The notes under the pieces were generated by a model. It was not told the origin of the DNA and ran no database searches. It saw only the letters and a list, made by a program, of their open reading frames with translations. From JAWWPG01 sp033850885 (GTDB lineage: Bacteria > Actinomycetota > Actinomycetes > Propionibacteriales > Nocardioidaceae), in the NCBI GenBank assembly GCA_033850885.1, contig JAWWPG010000015.1, forward strand, positions 1-19,282: a stretch of 19,282 bases of DNA, read 5' to 3'. Shown in pieces: positions 6,654 to 13,828 of this stretch. Made by a program: the position numbers and the translations under genes. Every line of letters begins with the position of its first letter. Position 1 is the first letter of the stretch.

Positions 6654-7082
6654 ATGACGACGACGCGCACCGCCAACGCCCATTGGAAAGGCTCGTTGAG
6701 GGAAGGGGCCGGCAACGTCTCGCTGGACTCCTCCGGGGTCGGCTCCTTCGACGTGACGTGGGCCTCACGAGCGGAGGAGGCGAACGGCAAGACGAGTCCC
6801 GAGGAGCTCATCGCTGCTGCCCACTCGACCTGCTTCAGCATGGCCCTGTCCGCTGCGCTCGCCGGTGACGGTCACGCACCCGAGGCCATCGACACCCGCG
6901 CCGACGTCGGCTTCGAGGCCGGCAAGGGCATCACCGGGATCCAGCTGACCGTCCGTGGACGTGTCGAGGGACTTTCCAACGACGAGTTCGTCGCGGCAGC
7001 CGAGTCCGCGAAGCAGAACTGCCCTGTCTCGCAGGCCCTGACGGGTACGACGATCACGCTGGACGCCGCCCTCGCCGAGTAG
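6654..7082 (+). CDS. osmC: OsmC family peroxiredoxin-like hydroperoxidase
   Basis: A 142-aa OsmC subfamily protein, a thiol-dependent peroxidase that reduces organic hydroperoxides and H2O2 and works as a homodimer. Both active-site cysteines are present: Cys60 in AAHSTCFSMALS and Cys123 in KQNCPVSQAL, matching E. coli OsmC spacing. The intervening DTRADVGFE and the final TTITLDAALAE are family-typical and favour OsmC over Ohr. The ATG has a strong AGGAGAGG (about 6641-6648) upstream. An in-frame region upstream to 6528 lacks family similarity and is excluded. It is divergent from glbO across a 135-bp shared region. Confidence 0.95.
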   Translation: MTTTRTANAHWKGSLREGAGNVSLDSSGVGSFDVTWASRAEEANGKTSPEELIAAAHSTCFSMALSAALAGDGHAPEAIDTRADVGFEAGKGITGIQLTVRGRVEGLSNDEFVAAAESAKQNCPVSQALTGTTITLDAALAE

Positions 7083-7130
7083 CCGCCGCCGCAGCCTGGT
7101 CGATCCACCTCGCCTACTCGGGCCCGCCAC

Positions 7131-8132
7131 CTAAGCGCGTCGGTCAGGCTGGGGCGCCTCGGCTGAAGACTCTCGCAGATCGTGGTGCCATACGACGCGC
7201 TGGGGCAGCGGGATCTCGACCCCCTCCTCGTCGAACCGGGCCTTGATCCGTTCGCGAAGCGCCCGGGCGATGTTTCCCCCGGCCGCCGGAGTGGTCTTGA
7301 GCACGAGCCGGATCGCGGCACCGTCGGGGTCCCAGCGTTCGACGCCCCACACCTCCGGTTCCTCCAGGACTCCGGCGCCGTGCTCGCGGTCCTCCCACAA
7401 CTCGTCAGCCTCCTCTTTGATGATGCCGCGCACGACCGACAGATCCGCCGAGTACGCGACGGGGACGTCAAGCACGACCCTCGACCAGCGGTGGCTCATG
7501 TTGCCAACGGCCAGGATCTCTCCGTTGCGGATGTACCAGACCGTCCCGTTGAGGTCGCGTAGGCGCGTCACGCGAAGTCCGACGGCCTCGATGGTCCCGG
7601 TGGCGGTACCCACGTTGACGGTGTCGCCTACGCCGTACTGGTCCTCCAGGATCATGAAGATCCCGCTCAGGAAGTCCTTCACCAGGCTCTGCGCCCCGAA
7701 GCCGAGGGCCACCCCGATGATGCCGGCGCTCGCGATCAGGGGCGCGATGTTGTAGCCGAGCTGGGCCACCGTCATGAACAAGACGATGGTCGCGATCACG
7801 GCGGTCGTAATGCTCTTCAGCAAGGACGCCATGGTCTCGACGCGCTGGTGGCGCCGGGCGGTCGCCTCGGCGTCGGGCTCCGGGAACAGCTGATGCATCT
7901 TGCCGTGGGTGATCACCGCCGGGACCGTGCTGTTTGCGGCGCGGCGGGCGAGCCGGTCGATCAGGCGATGCAGCAGCCATCTGACCAGGAACCCGATCAG
8001 GAAGAGCGCCAGGATGGAGAGCGGCCGGGCGATCAGCCAGTCAGCCGCCCGGGCGAGCGTCTCGTTGTGGGTGAGGTTCTGGACCAGCGTGCACCAATGG
8101 CTGTCGCTCGAGCAGACGGTGTCGGCGGCCAC
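7131..8132 (-). CDS. MscS-type small-conductance mechanosensitive channel
   Basis: A 333-aa inner-membrane channel that releases solutes on hypo-osmotic shock. Hydrophobic segments lie near residues 33-52, 105-128 and 130-160; the last is the pore helix (APLIASAGIIGVALGFGAQSLVKDFLSGIF region) followed by EDQYGVGDTV, the start of the MscS beta domain. The cytosolic alpha/beta domain continues through RDLNGTVWYIRNGEI and VVLDVPVAYS to a C-terminal polar tail. The GTG start has GAAGGA 7 nt upstream. A periplasmic N-terminus with two cysteines (residues 7 and 14) precedes TM1. It is divergent from the ctaJ-like gene. Confidence 0.93.
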   Translation of the reverse strand: MAADTVCSSDSHWCTLVQNLTHNETLARAADWLIARPLSILALFLIGFLVRWLLHRLIDRLARRAANSTVPAVITHGKMHQLFPEPDAEATARRHQRVETMASLLKSITTAVIATIVLFMTVAQLGYNIAPLIASAGIIGVALGFGAQSLVKDFLSGIFMILEDQYGVGDTVNVGTATGTIEAVGLRVTRLRDLNGTVWYIRNGEILAVGNMSHRWSRVVLDVPVAYSADLSVVRGIIKEEADELWEDREHGAGVLEEPEVWGVERWDPDGAAIRLVLKTTPAAGGNIARALRERIKARFDEEGVEIPLPQRVVWHHDLRESSAEAPQPDRRA

Positions 8133-8219
8133 GTTGATCCTTCGGCTTCAGGCAAAACGTCGGGTAAAAACTGGCTGAGCATCGATGCACCCACGACGGT
8201 ACACAACGGCCGATCGCAG

Positions 8220-8225
8220 TAACGT
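8220..8225 (+). promoter_or_regulatory. Probable -10 element of a leaderless ctaJ-like promoter
   Basis: TAACGT, then six bases (TGGGGC), then GTG. This is the same hexamer-to-start spacing as at marR (3113), glbO, rpiB and the SpoIIE gene in this window. The intervening GGGG is a poor Shine-Dalgarno candidate. Confidence 0.45.
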
Positions 8226-8231
8226 TGGGGC

Positions 8232-8624
8232 GTGACGCTGCTCGCCGACACTCCCCGAACGTGGCCCGACCCGGTTTCCATCTCGACCCTGAAGGTGCTC
8301 GCCATCTTCGCGGGCATCCCGCTGCTGGTGATCATCATCGTGTCGCTCCTCGTCCTGGCGCCCGGCTGGGTCAAGGGCCCGCGCTACCGTCCAGGTCTGC
8401 CGTGGGAGGCGGACAATGTTTGGTTCGGAGTCGGTGTCGGGGCTCGGCCCGAGGCTGCCACCGACGCCGCCACCGTGGACGCCGGCCGGCCCGCCGGCCC
8501 AGCCGAGACAGCCGCAAGCGCAGACACCGCGGACGCGGGGCCGCCCGGACCGTCTGCACCGTCCGGCGCTACGCGGGCGGCCCATCCCGACCAGAGGCCA
8601 GGAGGCGCGAGTGCCGGGTGGTGA
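8232..8624 (+). CDS. ctaJ: Single-pass membrane protein, probable aa3-type oxidase subunit CtaJ
   Basis: A 130-aa protein with a short N-terminus, one strong transmembrane helix at about residues 20-44 (STLKVLAIFAGIPLLVIIIVS), the segment APGWVKGPRYRPGLPW immediately after, and a long Ala/Pro/Gly-rich tail. This architecture, with the GPRYRPG segment and the position beside a DUF5130 gene and pepN/glbO, matches the small protein called CtaJ, found as an accessory subunit of the mycobacterial III2-IV2 respiratory supercomplex. The name rests on recalled similarity and context, not an alignment, so a generic membrane protein remains possible. Its last 14 bp overlap the next gene, indicating translational coupling. 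The tail is low complexity and may diverge between species. Confidence 0.6.
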   Translation: MTLLADTPRTWPDPVSISTLKVLAIFAGIPLLVIIIVSLLVLAPGWVKGPRYRPGLPWEADNVWFGVGVGARPEAATDAATVDAGRPAGPAETAASADTADAGPPGPSAPSGATRAAHPDQRPGGASAGW

Positions 8625-9000
8625 GGCGTTCACCGACGCACAGCGTCAGGACATCGTCCGGGCGATCGCCGACGCCGAACGCGTGTCGGGATGGGCTTTC
8701 GCGGTCGAGGTGGGCGCATCCTCGGCTGAGCCGCGGCAGTACGCCGAGGCCTTGCACGCCAGGCTGCCAGACCCCGCGCGCAGCATCTTGGTGCAGGTCG
8801 ACCCGGGCCGGCGGACCCTGGAGATCGTCACCGGCGACCAGGTTCGCCGGACTCTCGACAACCGGTCGGCCGGCCTGGTTGCGGTGGCCATGCAGGGGAG
8901 CTTCGCGGCCGGCGACCTCACCCGCGGGTTGACGACCGGCCTGCAACAGCTGGCCGCCTTGTCCCGCGGGGCGACGAGCCTGCATACCGACACCCCCTGA
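8611..9000 (+). CDS. DUF5130 domain protein (TPM-like)
   Basis: A 129-aa protein resembling the actinobacterial DUF5130 family, distantly related to TPM domains. Seen: FTDAQRQDIVRAIADAERVSGWAFAVEVG, ARSILVQVDPGRRTLEIVTGDQVRRTLDNRS, and an alpha-helical end (LTTGLQQLAALS). No signal peptide or membrane segment is present. A GTG at 8611 is chosen because AGGAGG (8600-8605) precedes it at good spacing. The frame is open upstream but that part is antisense-like low-complexity sequence inside the ctaJ-like gene. The overlap with ctaJ suggests the two proteins act together; the biochemical role is unknown. It corresponds to Rv2468c-type genes beside pepN. Confidence 0.75.
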   Translation: MPGGEAFTDAQRQDIVRAIADAERVSGWAFAVEVGASSAEPRQYAEALHARLPDPARSILVQVDPGRRTLEIVTGDQVRRTLDNRSAGLVAVAMQGSFAAGDLTRGLTTGLQQLAALSRGATSLHTDTP

Positions 9001-9008
9001 GCAGCGAC

Positions 9009-9056
9009 GCCGAGCGGCCACGCCGAGCGGCCACCCGAGCGGTCACGGGGCTCGGG
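9009..9056. repeat. Short tandem repeat and hairpin between convergent genes
   Basis: GCCGAGCGGCCAC occurs twice back to back (9009-9021, 9022-9034), followed by a degenerate third copy, CCGAGCGGTCAC. CCCGAGC (9034-9040) can pair with GCTCGGG (9050-9056). It lies in the gap between the DUF5130 gene and pepN, where it may serve as a weak bidirectional terminator. No T-run is present. Confidence 0.55.
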
Positions 9057-9073
9057 AAACCCGGATGCGACGC

Positions 9074-11617
9074 TCAGCTCTCGCCGTCTTTGCGCTGTGC
9101 GTTGAGGGCTCGCTCGAGGTCAGCCCGACCCTCCATGACGTAGCGCCTCGCGGCCGGGTTCGGCTTGGCACTCTCGAGCCAGCGGTCAACCGTGTCGAGG
9201 GTCTGCCGGGTCACCATCGTTCGCGGGAACATGGCGTCGAGAACGGTTGCCGCCTGGTGCACTCCACGCTCGTCCCAGATCCTCTCTGCCACGTCGAGGT
9301 AGCGCGAGACGTACGGCCGCAGAAGCTCCTCCTGGCCCTCCTGATGGAAGGCGTACGCGATGCTGCGCATGGTCTCGTTCGGCACGTCGTCGCGAACGAC
9401 AGCGTCGTTCCAGGCCTCTTCCTTGGCCTCAGCCATCGGCCTGGCCGCTCGAGCGGCGGCGGCATTCTCCTGGCCGGAGATCGTCGTGTCCCGGTCCAGC
9501 TCGGCTGTGATCGCCGCCTCGTCCGCCCGGCCCTCGGTCGTCAGCGCCATCAGCAAGGTCCACCGCAGGTCGATGTCGACTGCGAGCCCCTCGATGGTGC
9601 GAGTCCCGTCGAGCAGGCCGGCGACCAGGTCGAGGGACTCGTCGGTCCGCGCGGCGCCGGCAAACGCCCGCACGAAGGCGAGCTGCTTGTCGCTGCCCGG
9701 CTCGGCGGCCAGCGCGAGGGCACGGATGCCGGCCTCCCACCTCGCGATGAGAGACTCCCGGTTCGGTGGTGCGGCGTACGCCGTCACGACCCGCCAGGTC
9801 TGGGCGGTCAGCGCACCCAGCGCGGTCATGTCGGTCTCGACGGCGATCCCGCGCAGCACGAGGGAGACCCAGTCGGTCGCCCGCATCTCGGCATCTCGGG
9901 TCATGTCCCAGGCGGCTCCCCAACACAGCGCCCGCGGCAACGACTCGGTGAGCTCGTCGATGTGGTCGACCACCGTCTGCAAGGACCGTTCGTCCAGCCG
10001 TACCTTCGTGTAGGTGAGGTCGCCGTCGTTCAGCAGCACCAGGTCGGGCCGCCGCTCGCCCACGAGCTCAGGCACGTCGGTTTCGTCTCCGATGACGTCG
10101 ATCTCCACTCTGGTACGGCGTACCAGGCCCTCGTCCGTGAGGTCGTACAGGCCGACCCCGAGACGGTGCCGTCGGAGGGTCGGGAAGTCGGGATGAGCCG
10201 TCTGAAGGATCGCGAACGACGTGAACGTCCCATCGTCGCCGACCTCGAAGAGCGGCCGGACCGTGTTCACGCCAGACGTCTGCAGCCATTCCTTCGCCCA
10301 CGAGCCGAGCTCGCGACCGGAGCTCTCCTCCAGGGCTGACAGCAGGTCCGCGAGCTCGCTGTTGCCGTACGCGTGCGCGGCGAAATAGCTGCGCAGGCCC
10401 GCGAAGAAGTGGTCCTCGCCGACCCACGCGACGAGCTGCCGCAACGCGGAGGCACCCTTCGCGTACGTGATTCCGTCGAAGTTGACCTCCACTGCCTCCA
10501 GGTCGTAGTTGTCGGCGGCGATCGGATGCGTCGAAGGCAGCTGGTCCTGCCGGTATGCCCAGGTCTTCCGCGCGTTGCAGAAGCTCGTCCACGCCTCGTC
10601 GTACGTGGTCGCGACGGTGGCGGCGTGGTGCGCCGCCCACTCCGCGAAGGACTCGTTCAGCCAAAGGTCGTCCCACCACCGCATCGTGACGAGATCGCCG
10701 AACCACATGTGCGCCATCTCATGCAGGATCGTGTTCGCCCTGGCCTCGTATGCCGAGCGCGTCTGCCGGCTCCGGAAGATCATGTCGTCACGGAAGGTGA
10801 CACAGCCGGCGTTCTCCATCGCCCCCATGTTGTACTCGGGCACGAACAGCTGGTCGTACTTGCCGAACGGGTAGGCCATGTCGAAGGCGTTCTCGAAGAA
10901 CTCGAAACCCTGCTTGGTGACGGTCAGGATGTCCTCGGGGTCAAGGTGCTGCCGCAGGGACTCCCGCAGGAAGATCCCGAGCGGGATGTCGCCGCGCGTG
11001 CCGTGATAGGTGTCTCGCACGACTGTGTACTCACCGGCCACCAGTGCAGTGATGTACGTCGACATCCGCCTGGTCGGGGCGAAGTGCCAGACGGACCGAC
11101 CCAGGCCCAGGTCCTCAGGCTCGGGAGTAGCGGAGTTGGAGACGACCTGCCAGTGTGACGGCGCGGTGACATGGAAGGTGAACTCGCCCTTGAGGTCGGG
11201 CTGTTCGAACGTGGTGAAGACCCGACGGGCGTCCGGTACCTCGAACTGGGTGTACAGGTAGACGAGCTTGTCGACCGGGTCGACGAAGCGGTGCAGCCCT
11301 TCGCCGCTGTGGCTGTACGGACAGTCCGCCACGACGGTCAGCTCGTTGTCGGACCGCAGGTCGGTGAGTGAGATCCGGCTGCCGTCGTACGCCGAGAGGT
11401 CCGCCGGGTTGCCGTTGAGGGTGATCTCGCGGGCGGTGGCGTCGACCAGGTCCGCGAACGTCGACGAGCCGGGCTCTCGGCAGCTGAACCGGACCTTCGT
11501 CGTCGATGCGAACGTCGTCTCGGAGGTGGTCAGGTCGAGGGCGATGTCGTAGGTCGAGACGTCCAGGAGACTCGCGCGTTCCGTTGCTTCGTCACGGGTC
11601 AGGTTGGGTCCAGGCAT
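9074..11617 (-). CDS. pepN: Aminopeptidase N (M1 family zinc metallopeptidase)
   Basis: An 847-aa cytoplasmic zinc exopeptidase that removes N-terminal residues from peptides. The zinc site is intact: HEMAH at 299-303 with the third ligand Glu322 in LWLNESFAEW, the exact 18-residue spacing of M1 enzymes. The exopeptidase motif GAMEN is at 265-269. An N-terminal beta-domain (TYDIALDLTTSETTFASTT) precedes catalysis, and an ERAP1-like helical C-terminal domain follows, with the length usual for actinobacterial PepN. The start at MPGPNLTRDEA is supported by AAGGA 8 nt upstream; a further 34 in-frame codons to 11719 overlap the divergent promoter region and are excluded. It is divergent from the DsbA-family gene, the same arrangement recalled for Rv2467/Rv2466c. 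Confidence 0.96.
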   Translation of the reverse strand: MPGPNLTRDEATERASLLDVSTYDIALDLTTSETTFASTTKVRFSCREPGSSTFADLVDATAREITLNGNPADLSAYDGSRISLTDLRSDNELTVVADCPYSHSGEGLHRFVDPVDKLVYLYTQFEVPDARRVFTTFEQPDLKGEFTFHVTAPSHWQVVSNSATPEPEDLGLGRSVWHFAPTRRMSTYITALVAGEYTVVRDTYHGTRGDIPLGIFLRESLRQHLDPEDILTVTKQGFEFFENAFDMAYPFGKYDQLFVPEYNMGAMENAGCVTFRDDMIFRSRQTRSAYEARANTILHEMAHMWFGDLVTMRWWDDLWLNESFAEWAAHHAATVATTYDEAWTSFCNARKTWAYRQDQLPSTHPIAADNYDLEAVEVNFDGITYAKGASALRQLVAWVGEDHFFAGLRSYFAAHAYGNSELADLLSALEESSGRELGSWAKEWLQTSGVNTVRPLFEVGDDGTFTSFAILQTAHPDFPTLRRHRLGVGLYDLTDEGLVRRTRVEIDVIGDETDVPELVGERRPDLVLLNDGDLTYTKVRLDERSLQTVVDHIDELTESLPRALCWGAAWDMTRDAEMRATDWVSLVLRGIAVETDMTALGALTAQTWRVVTAYAAPPNRESLIARWEAGIRALALAAEPGSDKQLAFVRAFAGAARTDESLDLVAGLLDGTRTIEGLAVDIDLRWTLLMALTTEGRADEAAITAELDRDTTISGQENAAAARAARPMAEAKEEAWNDAVVRDDVPNETMRSIAYAFHQEGQEELLRPYVSRYLDVAERIWDERGVHQAATVLDAMFPRTMVTRQTLDTVDRWLESAKPNPAARRYVMEGRADLERALNAQRKDGES

Positions 11618-11693
11618 GCCGCAATCCTTGCACGGCTCCGGGGAATGTCGCGCCCGAGAATCCGCTTGATATCTGGCGGAGAGCCCCTCGCGA

Positions 11694-11720
11694 CACTGTC
11701 GCACCGAGCACTGTCGCACC
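11694..11720. repeat. 12-bp direct repeat in the pepN/DsbA divergent region
   Basis: CACTGTCGCACC occurs at 11694-11705 and 11709-11720 (15-bp period), just upstream of the DsbA-family gene. It could be a duplicated regulator half-site or a simple slippage duplication. Confidence 0.5.
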
Positions 11721-11737
11721 TACCAACAGGAGACCTG

Positions 11738-12358
11738 ATGAACACGAATGCCAGCCCCGCCGAAGCCGACTTCTGGTTCGATCCGCTGTGCCCGTGGGCG
11801 TGGCTGAGCTCGCGTTGGATGAAGGAGGTCGAGCAGGTCCGCAACATCACGACCCACTTCCACGTGATGAGCCTGGCGTACCTCAACTCCAGCAAGAGCG
11901 ACATCAGTGACGAGTACCGGGAGTTCCTCAAGGATGCCTGGGGACCTGCCCGAGTGTGCGTCGCGGCGGCCCACCAGTTCGGCGAGGAGGTGCTCGACCG
12001 GCTCTACACCGAGCTCGGCACCCGTTTCCACAACGAGGGACGGGAACGGAACCGGGAAACGGTCGAGGAGGCGCTCGCCGCCGCTGGACTGCCGACGTCG
12101 CTCGCCGACGCGATGACCTCGACGCAGTACGACGAGGAGATGAAGAAGTCCCACCACGCCGGCATGGACCAGGTCGGGACGGACGTCGGAACGCCGGTAA
12201 TCTCCATCGAGGGGAACGCGTTCTTCGGTCCCGTCGTGACTCCAAGGCCTCGTGGCGAGGACGCCGGGCGGCTGTGGGATGGTGTGCTGCTCGTTGCAGG
12301 CACGCCTGGGTTCTACGAGCTCAAGCGCTCCCGCACCGAAGGGCCGACATTCGACTGA
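11738..12358 (+). CDS. DsbA-family protein, mycothiol-dependent nitroreductase Rv2466c type
   Basis: A 206-aa cytoplasmic thioredoxin-fold protein with helical insertion. It strongly resembles M. tuberculosis Rv2466c, a mycothiol-dependent oxidoreductase/nitroreductase: FWFDPLCPWAW at 12-22, FHVMSLAYLN, KSHHAGMDQVGTDVGTPVI and the end ELKRSRTEGPTFD. The ATG follows AGGAGA at good spacing. The active-site motif is C18-P-W-A21, lacking the second cysteine of the CPWC in Rv2466c, so it would use a monothiol (mycothiol-coupled) mechanism if active. The cis-proline is in GTPVI. It is divergent from pepN and followed by rpiB. Presence of a mycothiol system is consistent with an actinobacterial host. 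Confidence 0.9.
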   Translation: MNTNASPAEADFWFDPLCPWAWLSSRWMKEVEQVRNITTHFHVMSLAYLNSSKSDISDEYREFLKDAWGPARVCVAAAHQFGEEVLDRLYTELGTRFHNEGRERNRETVEEALAAAGLPTSLADAMTSTQYDEEMKKSHHAGMDQVGTDVGTPVISIEGNAFFGPVVTPRPRGEDAGRLWDGVLLVAGTPGFYELKRSRTEGPTFD

Positions 12359-12412
12359 GCCTTGCCGTCCCGCTGTCTCGAGGCCAGACTTTCGCCGGCT
12401 CAACAGCGGTGC

Positions 12413-12418
12413 GATCAT
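12413..12418 (+). promoter_or_regulatory. Possible -10 element of a leaderless rpiB transcript
   Basis: GATCAT, six bases (CAGCGC), then the rpiB ATG. The A2 and T6 positions fit a degenerate -10. No Shine-Dalgarno precedes this start, which supports leaderless initiation, though co-transcription from the upstream gene is also possible. Confidence 0.35.
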
Positions 12419-12424
12419 CAGCGC

Positions 12425-12934
12425 ATGCGCGTTCACCTCGGGTCGGACCATGCAGGCTTCGAGCTCAAGGACCATCTCGTCGCGTGGCTGCGCGAGCACG
12501 GCGACGATCCGTGCGACCACGGTGCGTCGACGTACGACGCCGGGGACGACTACCCGCCGTACTGCCTGGAGGCTGCCTCCGCGGTGGTCGCGGAGCCGGG
12601 CAGCCTCGGCATCGTGATCGGAGGATCGGGCAACGGTGAGCAGATCGCGGCCAACAAGGTCGCGGGAGTGCGTGCGGCCCTCGCCTGGTCAACCGAGACC
12701 GCCCGGCTGGCGCGGCTGCACAACGACGCTAACGTCTTGTCGATCGGGGCCCGGATGCACACGATCGAGGAGGCCGTGAGCTTCGTCGAGGTCTTCGTGA
12801 CGACGGCCTTCTCCGGCGATCCCCGGCATGTCAGGCGGATCGCGATGCTCGCCGACTTCGAGGCGACAGGCGCCATCCCTGAAGAGCCGAGCGGCGAGGC
12901 GGCTCGGTCATCGGTAGATCCGTCGGCGGGCTGA
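12425..12934 (+). CDS. rpiB: Ribose-5-phosphate isomerase B
   Basis: A 169-aa RpiB/LacA family enzyme interconverting ribose 5-phosphate and ribulose 5-phosphate in the pentose phosphate pathway. Seen: HLGSDHAGFELKDHL at the N-terminus (phosphate/substrate site), DYPPYC, and IGGSGNGEQIAANKV with Glu72 as the catalytic base. Ser68 stands where E. coli RpiB has its catalytic cysteine, the same form as in M. tuberculosis RpiB. LHNDANVLSIGARMHT then contributes substrate-binding residues. The start at MRVHLGSDHAG is set by family alignment; an in-frame extension to 12362 has no family match. It ends only 4 nt before nei, so the two are probably translated from one message. Confidence 0.95.
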   Translation: MRVHLGSDHAGFELKDHLVAWLREHGDDPCDHGASTYDAGDDYPPYCLEAASAVVAEPGSLGIVIGGSGNGEQIAANKVAGVRAALAWSTETARLARLHNDANVLSIGARMHTIEEAVSFVEVFVTTAFSGDPRHVRRIAMLADFEATGAIPEEPSGEAARSSVDPSAG

Positions 12935-12938
12935 TCGG

Positions 12939-13751
12939 ATGCCCGAGGGTCACACGCTCTTCCGCTTGGCCGCTGAGCTCGACGATGCCTTCGCCGGCCA
13001 GCAGCTGCGGGTCTCGAGCCCGCAGGGCAGGTTCGACGCCGGAGCCGCCGCCGTCGACGGCCAGGTGATGGAGTCCGCCAGGTCAGCGGGCAAACACGTC
13101 TTCATGCTGTTCGCCAGTGGAGACATCGTGCATGTGCACCTGGGTCTGATCGGGGTGTTCACGCTGGGCCGGATGCCCGCGCCGACACCCGTCGGGGCCG
13201 TTCGGCTGAGACTCGAGGGGGACACGACGTACGCCGACCTCCGCGGCGCCACCGTGTGCGAGCTCGTGACCGCGGACAGGATGGGGAGCATCGTCGGGAA
13301 GCTCGGCGCGGACCCCCTGCGCGCCGACGCCGACCCGGAGCGGGCCTTCGAGCGGATCCATCGCAGCTCGAAGCCCATCGGCGCCCTGCTGATGGACCAG
13401 GCCGTGCTCTCGGGCGTCGGCAACGTGTTCCGCGCCGAGATCCTCTTCCGGGCGAGGCTGAACCCCTACACTCCCGGGACCAAGGTCACGAAACGGCGCT
13501 GGAACGCCATCTGGGACGACCTCGTCGCGCTGATGGAGTACGGCGTCCTCACCGGACGCATCGACACCGTGCGGCCTGAACACGAGCCCGAGGCGATGGG
13601 TCGCCCACCTCGAGTCGACGACCACGGAGGAGAGGTCTACGTCTACCGACGCCATGGTCAGCCCTGCCTGGTGTGCGGTTCGACGGTGCGCACGAAGATC
13701 CTCGAAGGGCGCAACCTGTTCTGGTGTCCCACCTGCCAGCGTCGCCGCTAG
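12939..13751 (+). CDS. nei: Fpg/Nei family DNA glycosylase (endonuclease VIII type)
   Basis: A 270-aa bifunctional DNA glycosylase/AP lyase of base-excision repair that removes oxidised bases. Pro2-Glu3 (MPEGHTL) provide the catalytic nucleophile and acid, and Lys52 (AGKHVF) the conserved lysine. The H2TH region contains LLMDQAVLSGVGNVFRAEILF. A C-terminal zinc finger has Cys243, Cys246, Cys263, Cys266 (C-x2-C-x16-C-x2-C) with Arg258 in the finger loop. The 'PEGHT' start favours the actinobacterial Nei1 (Rv2464c-like) branch over MutM. It is 4 nt downstream of rpiB, so translationally coupled. Confidence 0.95.
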   Translation: MPEGHTLFRLAAELDDAFAGQQLRVSSPQGRFDAGAAAVDGQVMESARSAGKHVFMLFASGDIVHVHLGLIGVFTLGRMPAPTPVGAVRLRLEGDTTYADLRGATVCELVTADRMGSIVGKLGADPLRADADPERAFERIHRSSKPIGALLMDQAVLSGVGNVFRAEILFRARLNPYTPGTKVTKRRWNAIWDDLVALMEYGVLTGRIDTVRPEHEPEAMGRPPRVDDHGGEVYVYRRHGQPCLVCGSTVRTKILEGRNLFWCPTCQRRR

Positions 13752-13816
13752 CTAGGGGTCTGCGGCCGGCGGTCGGGCCGTATGCGCAAACAACTCCGGC
13801 CCTTCGCCTCGACCAC

Positions 13817-13822
13817 TACGCT
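13817..13822 (+). promoter_or_regulatory. Probable -10 element of a leaderless SpoIIE-gene promoter
   Basis: TACGCT (TANNNT), six bases (CAACCT), then GTG. No Shine-Dalgarno sequence is available for this start. The spacing is identical to four other candidate leaderless starts in the window. Confidence 0.5.
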
Positions 13823-13828
13823 CAACCT

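Noticed and set aside
9065..10339. A 424-codon open frame on the plus strand opposite pepN
   Set aside because: PepN has intact catalytic motifs on the other strand; this frame has no family features and typical shadow composition.
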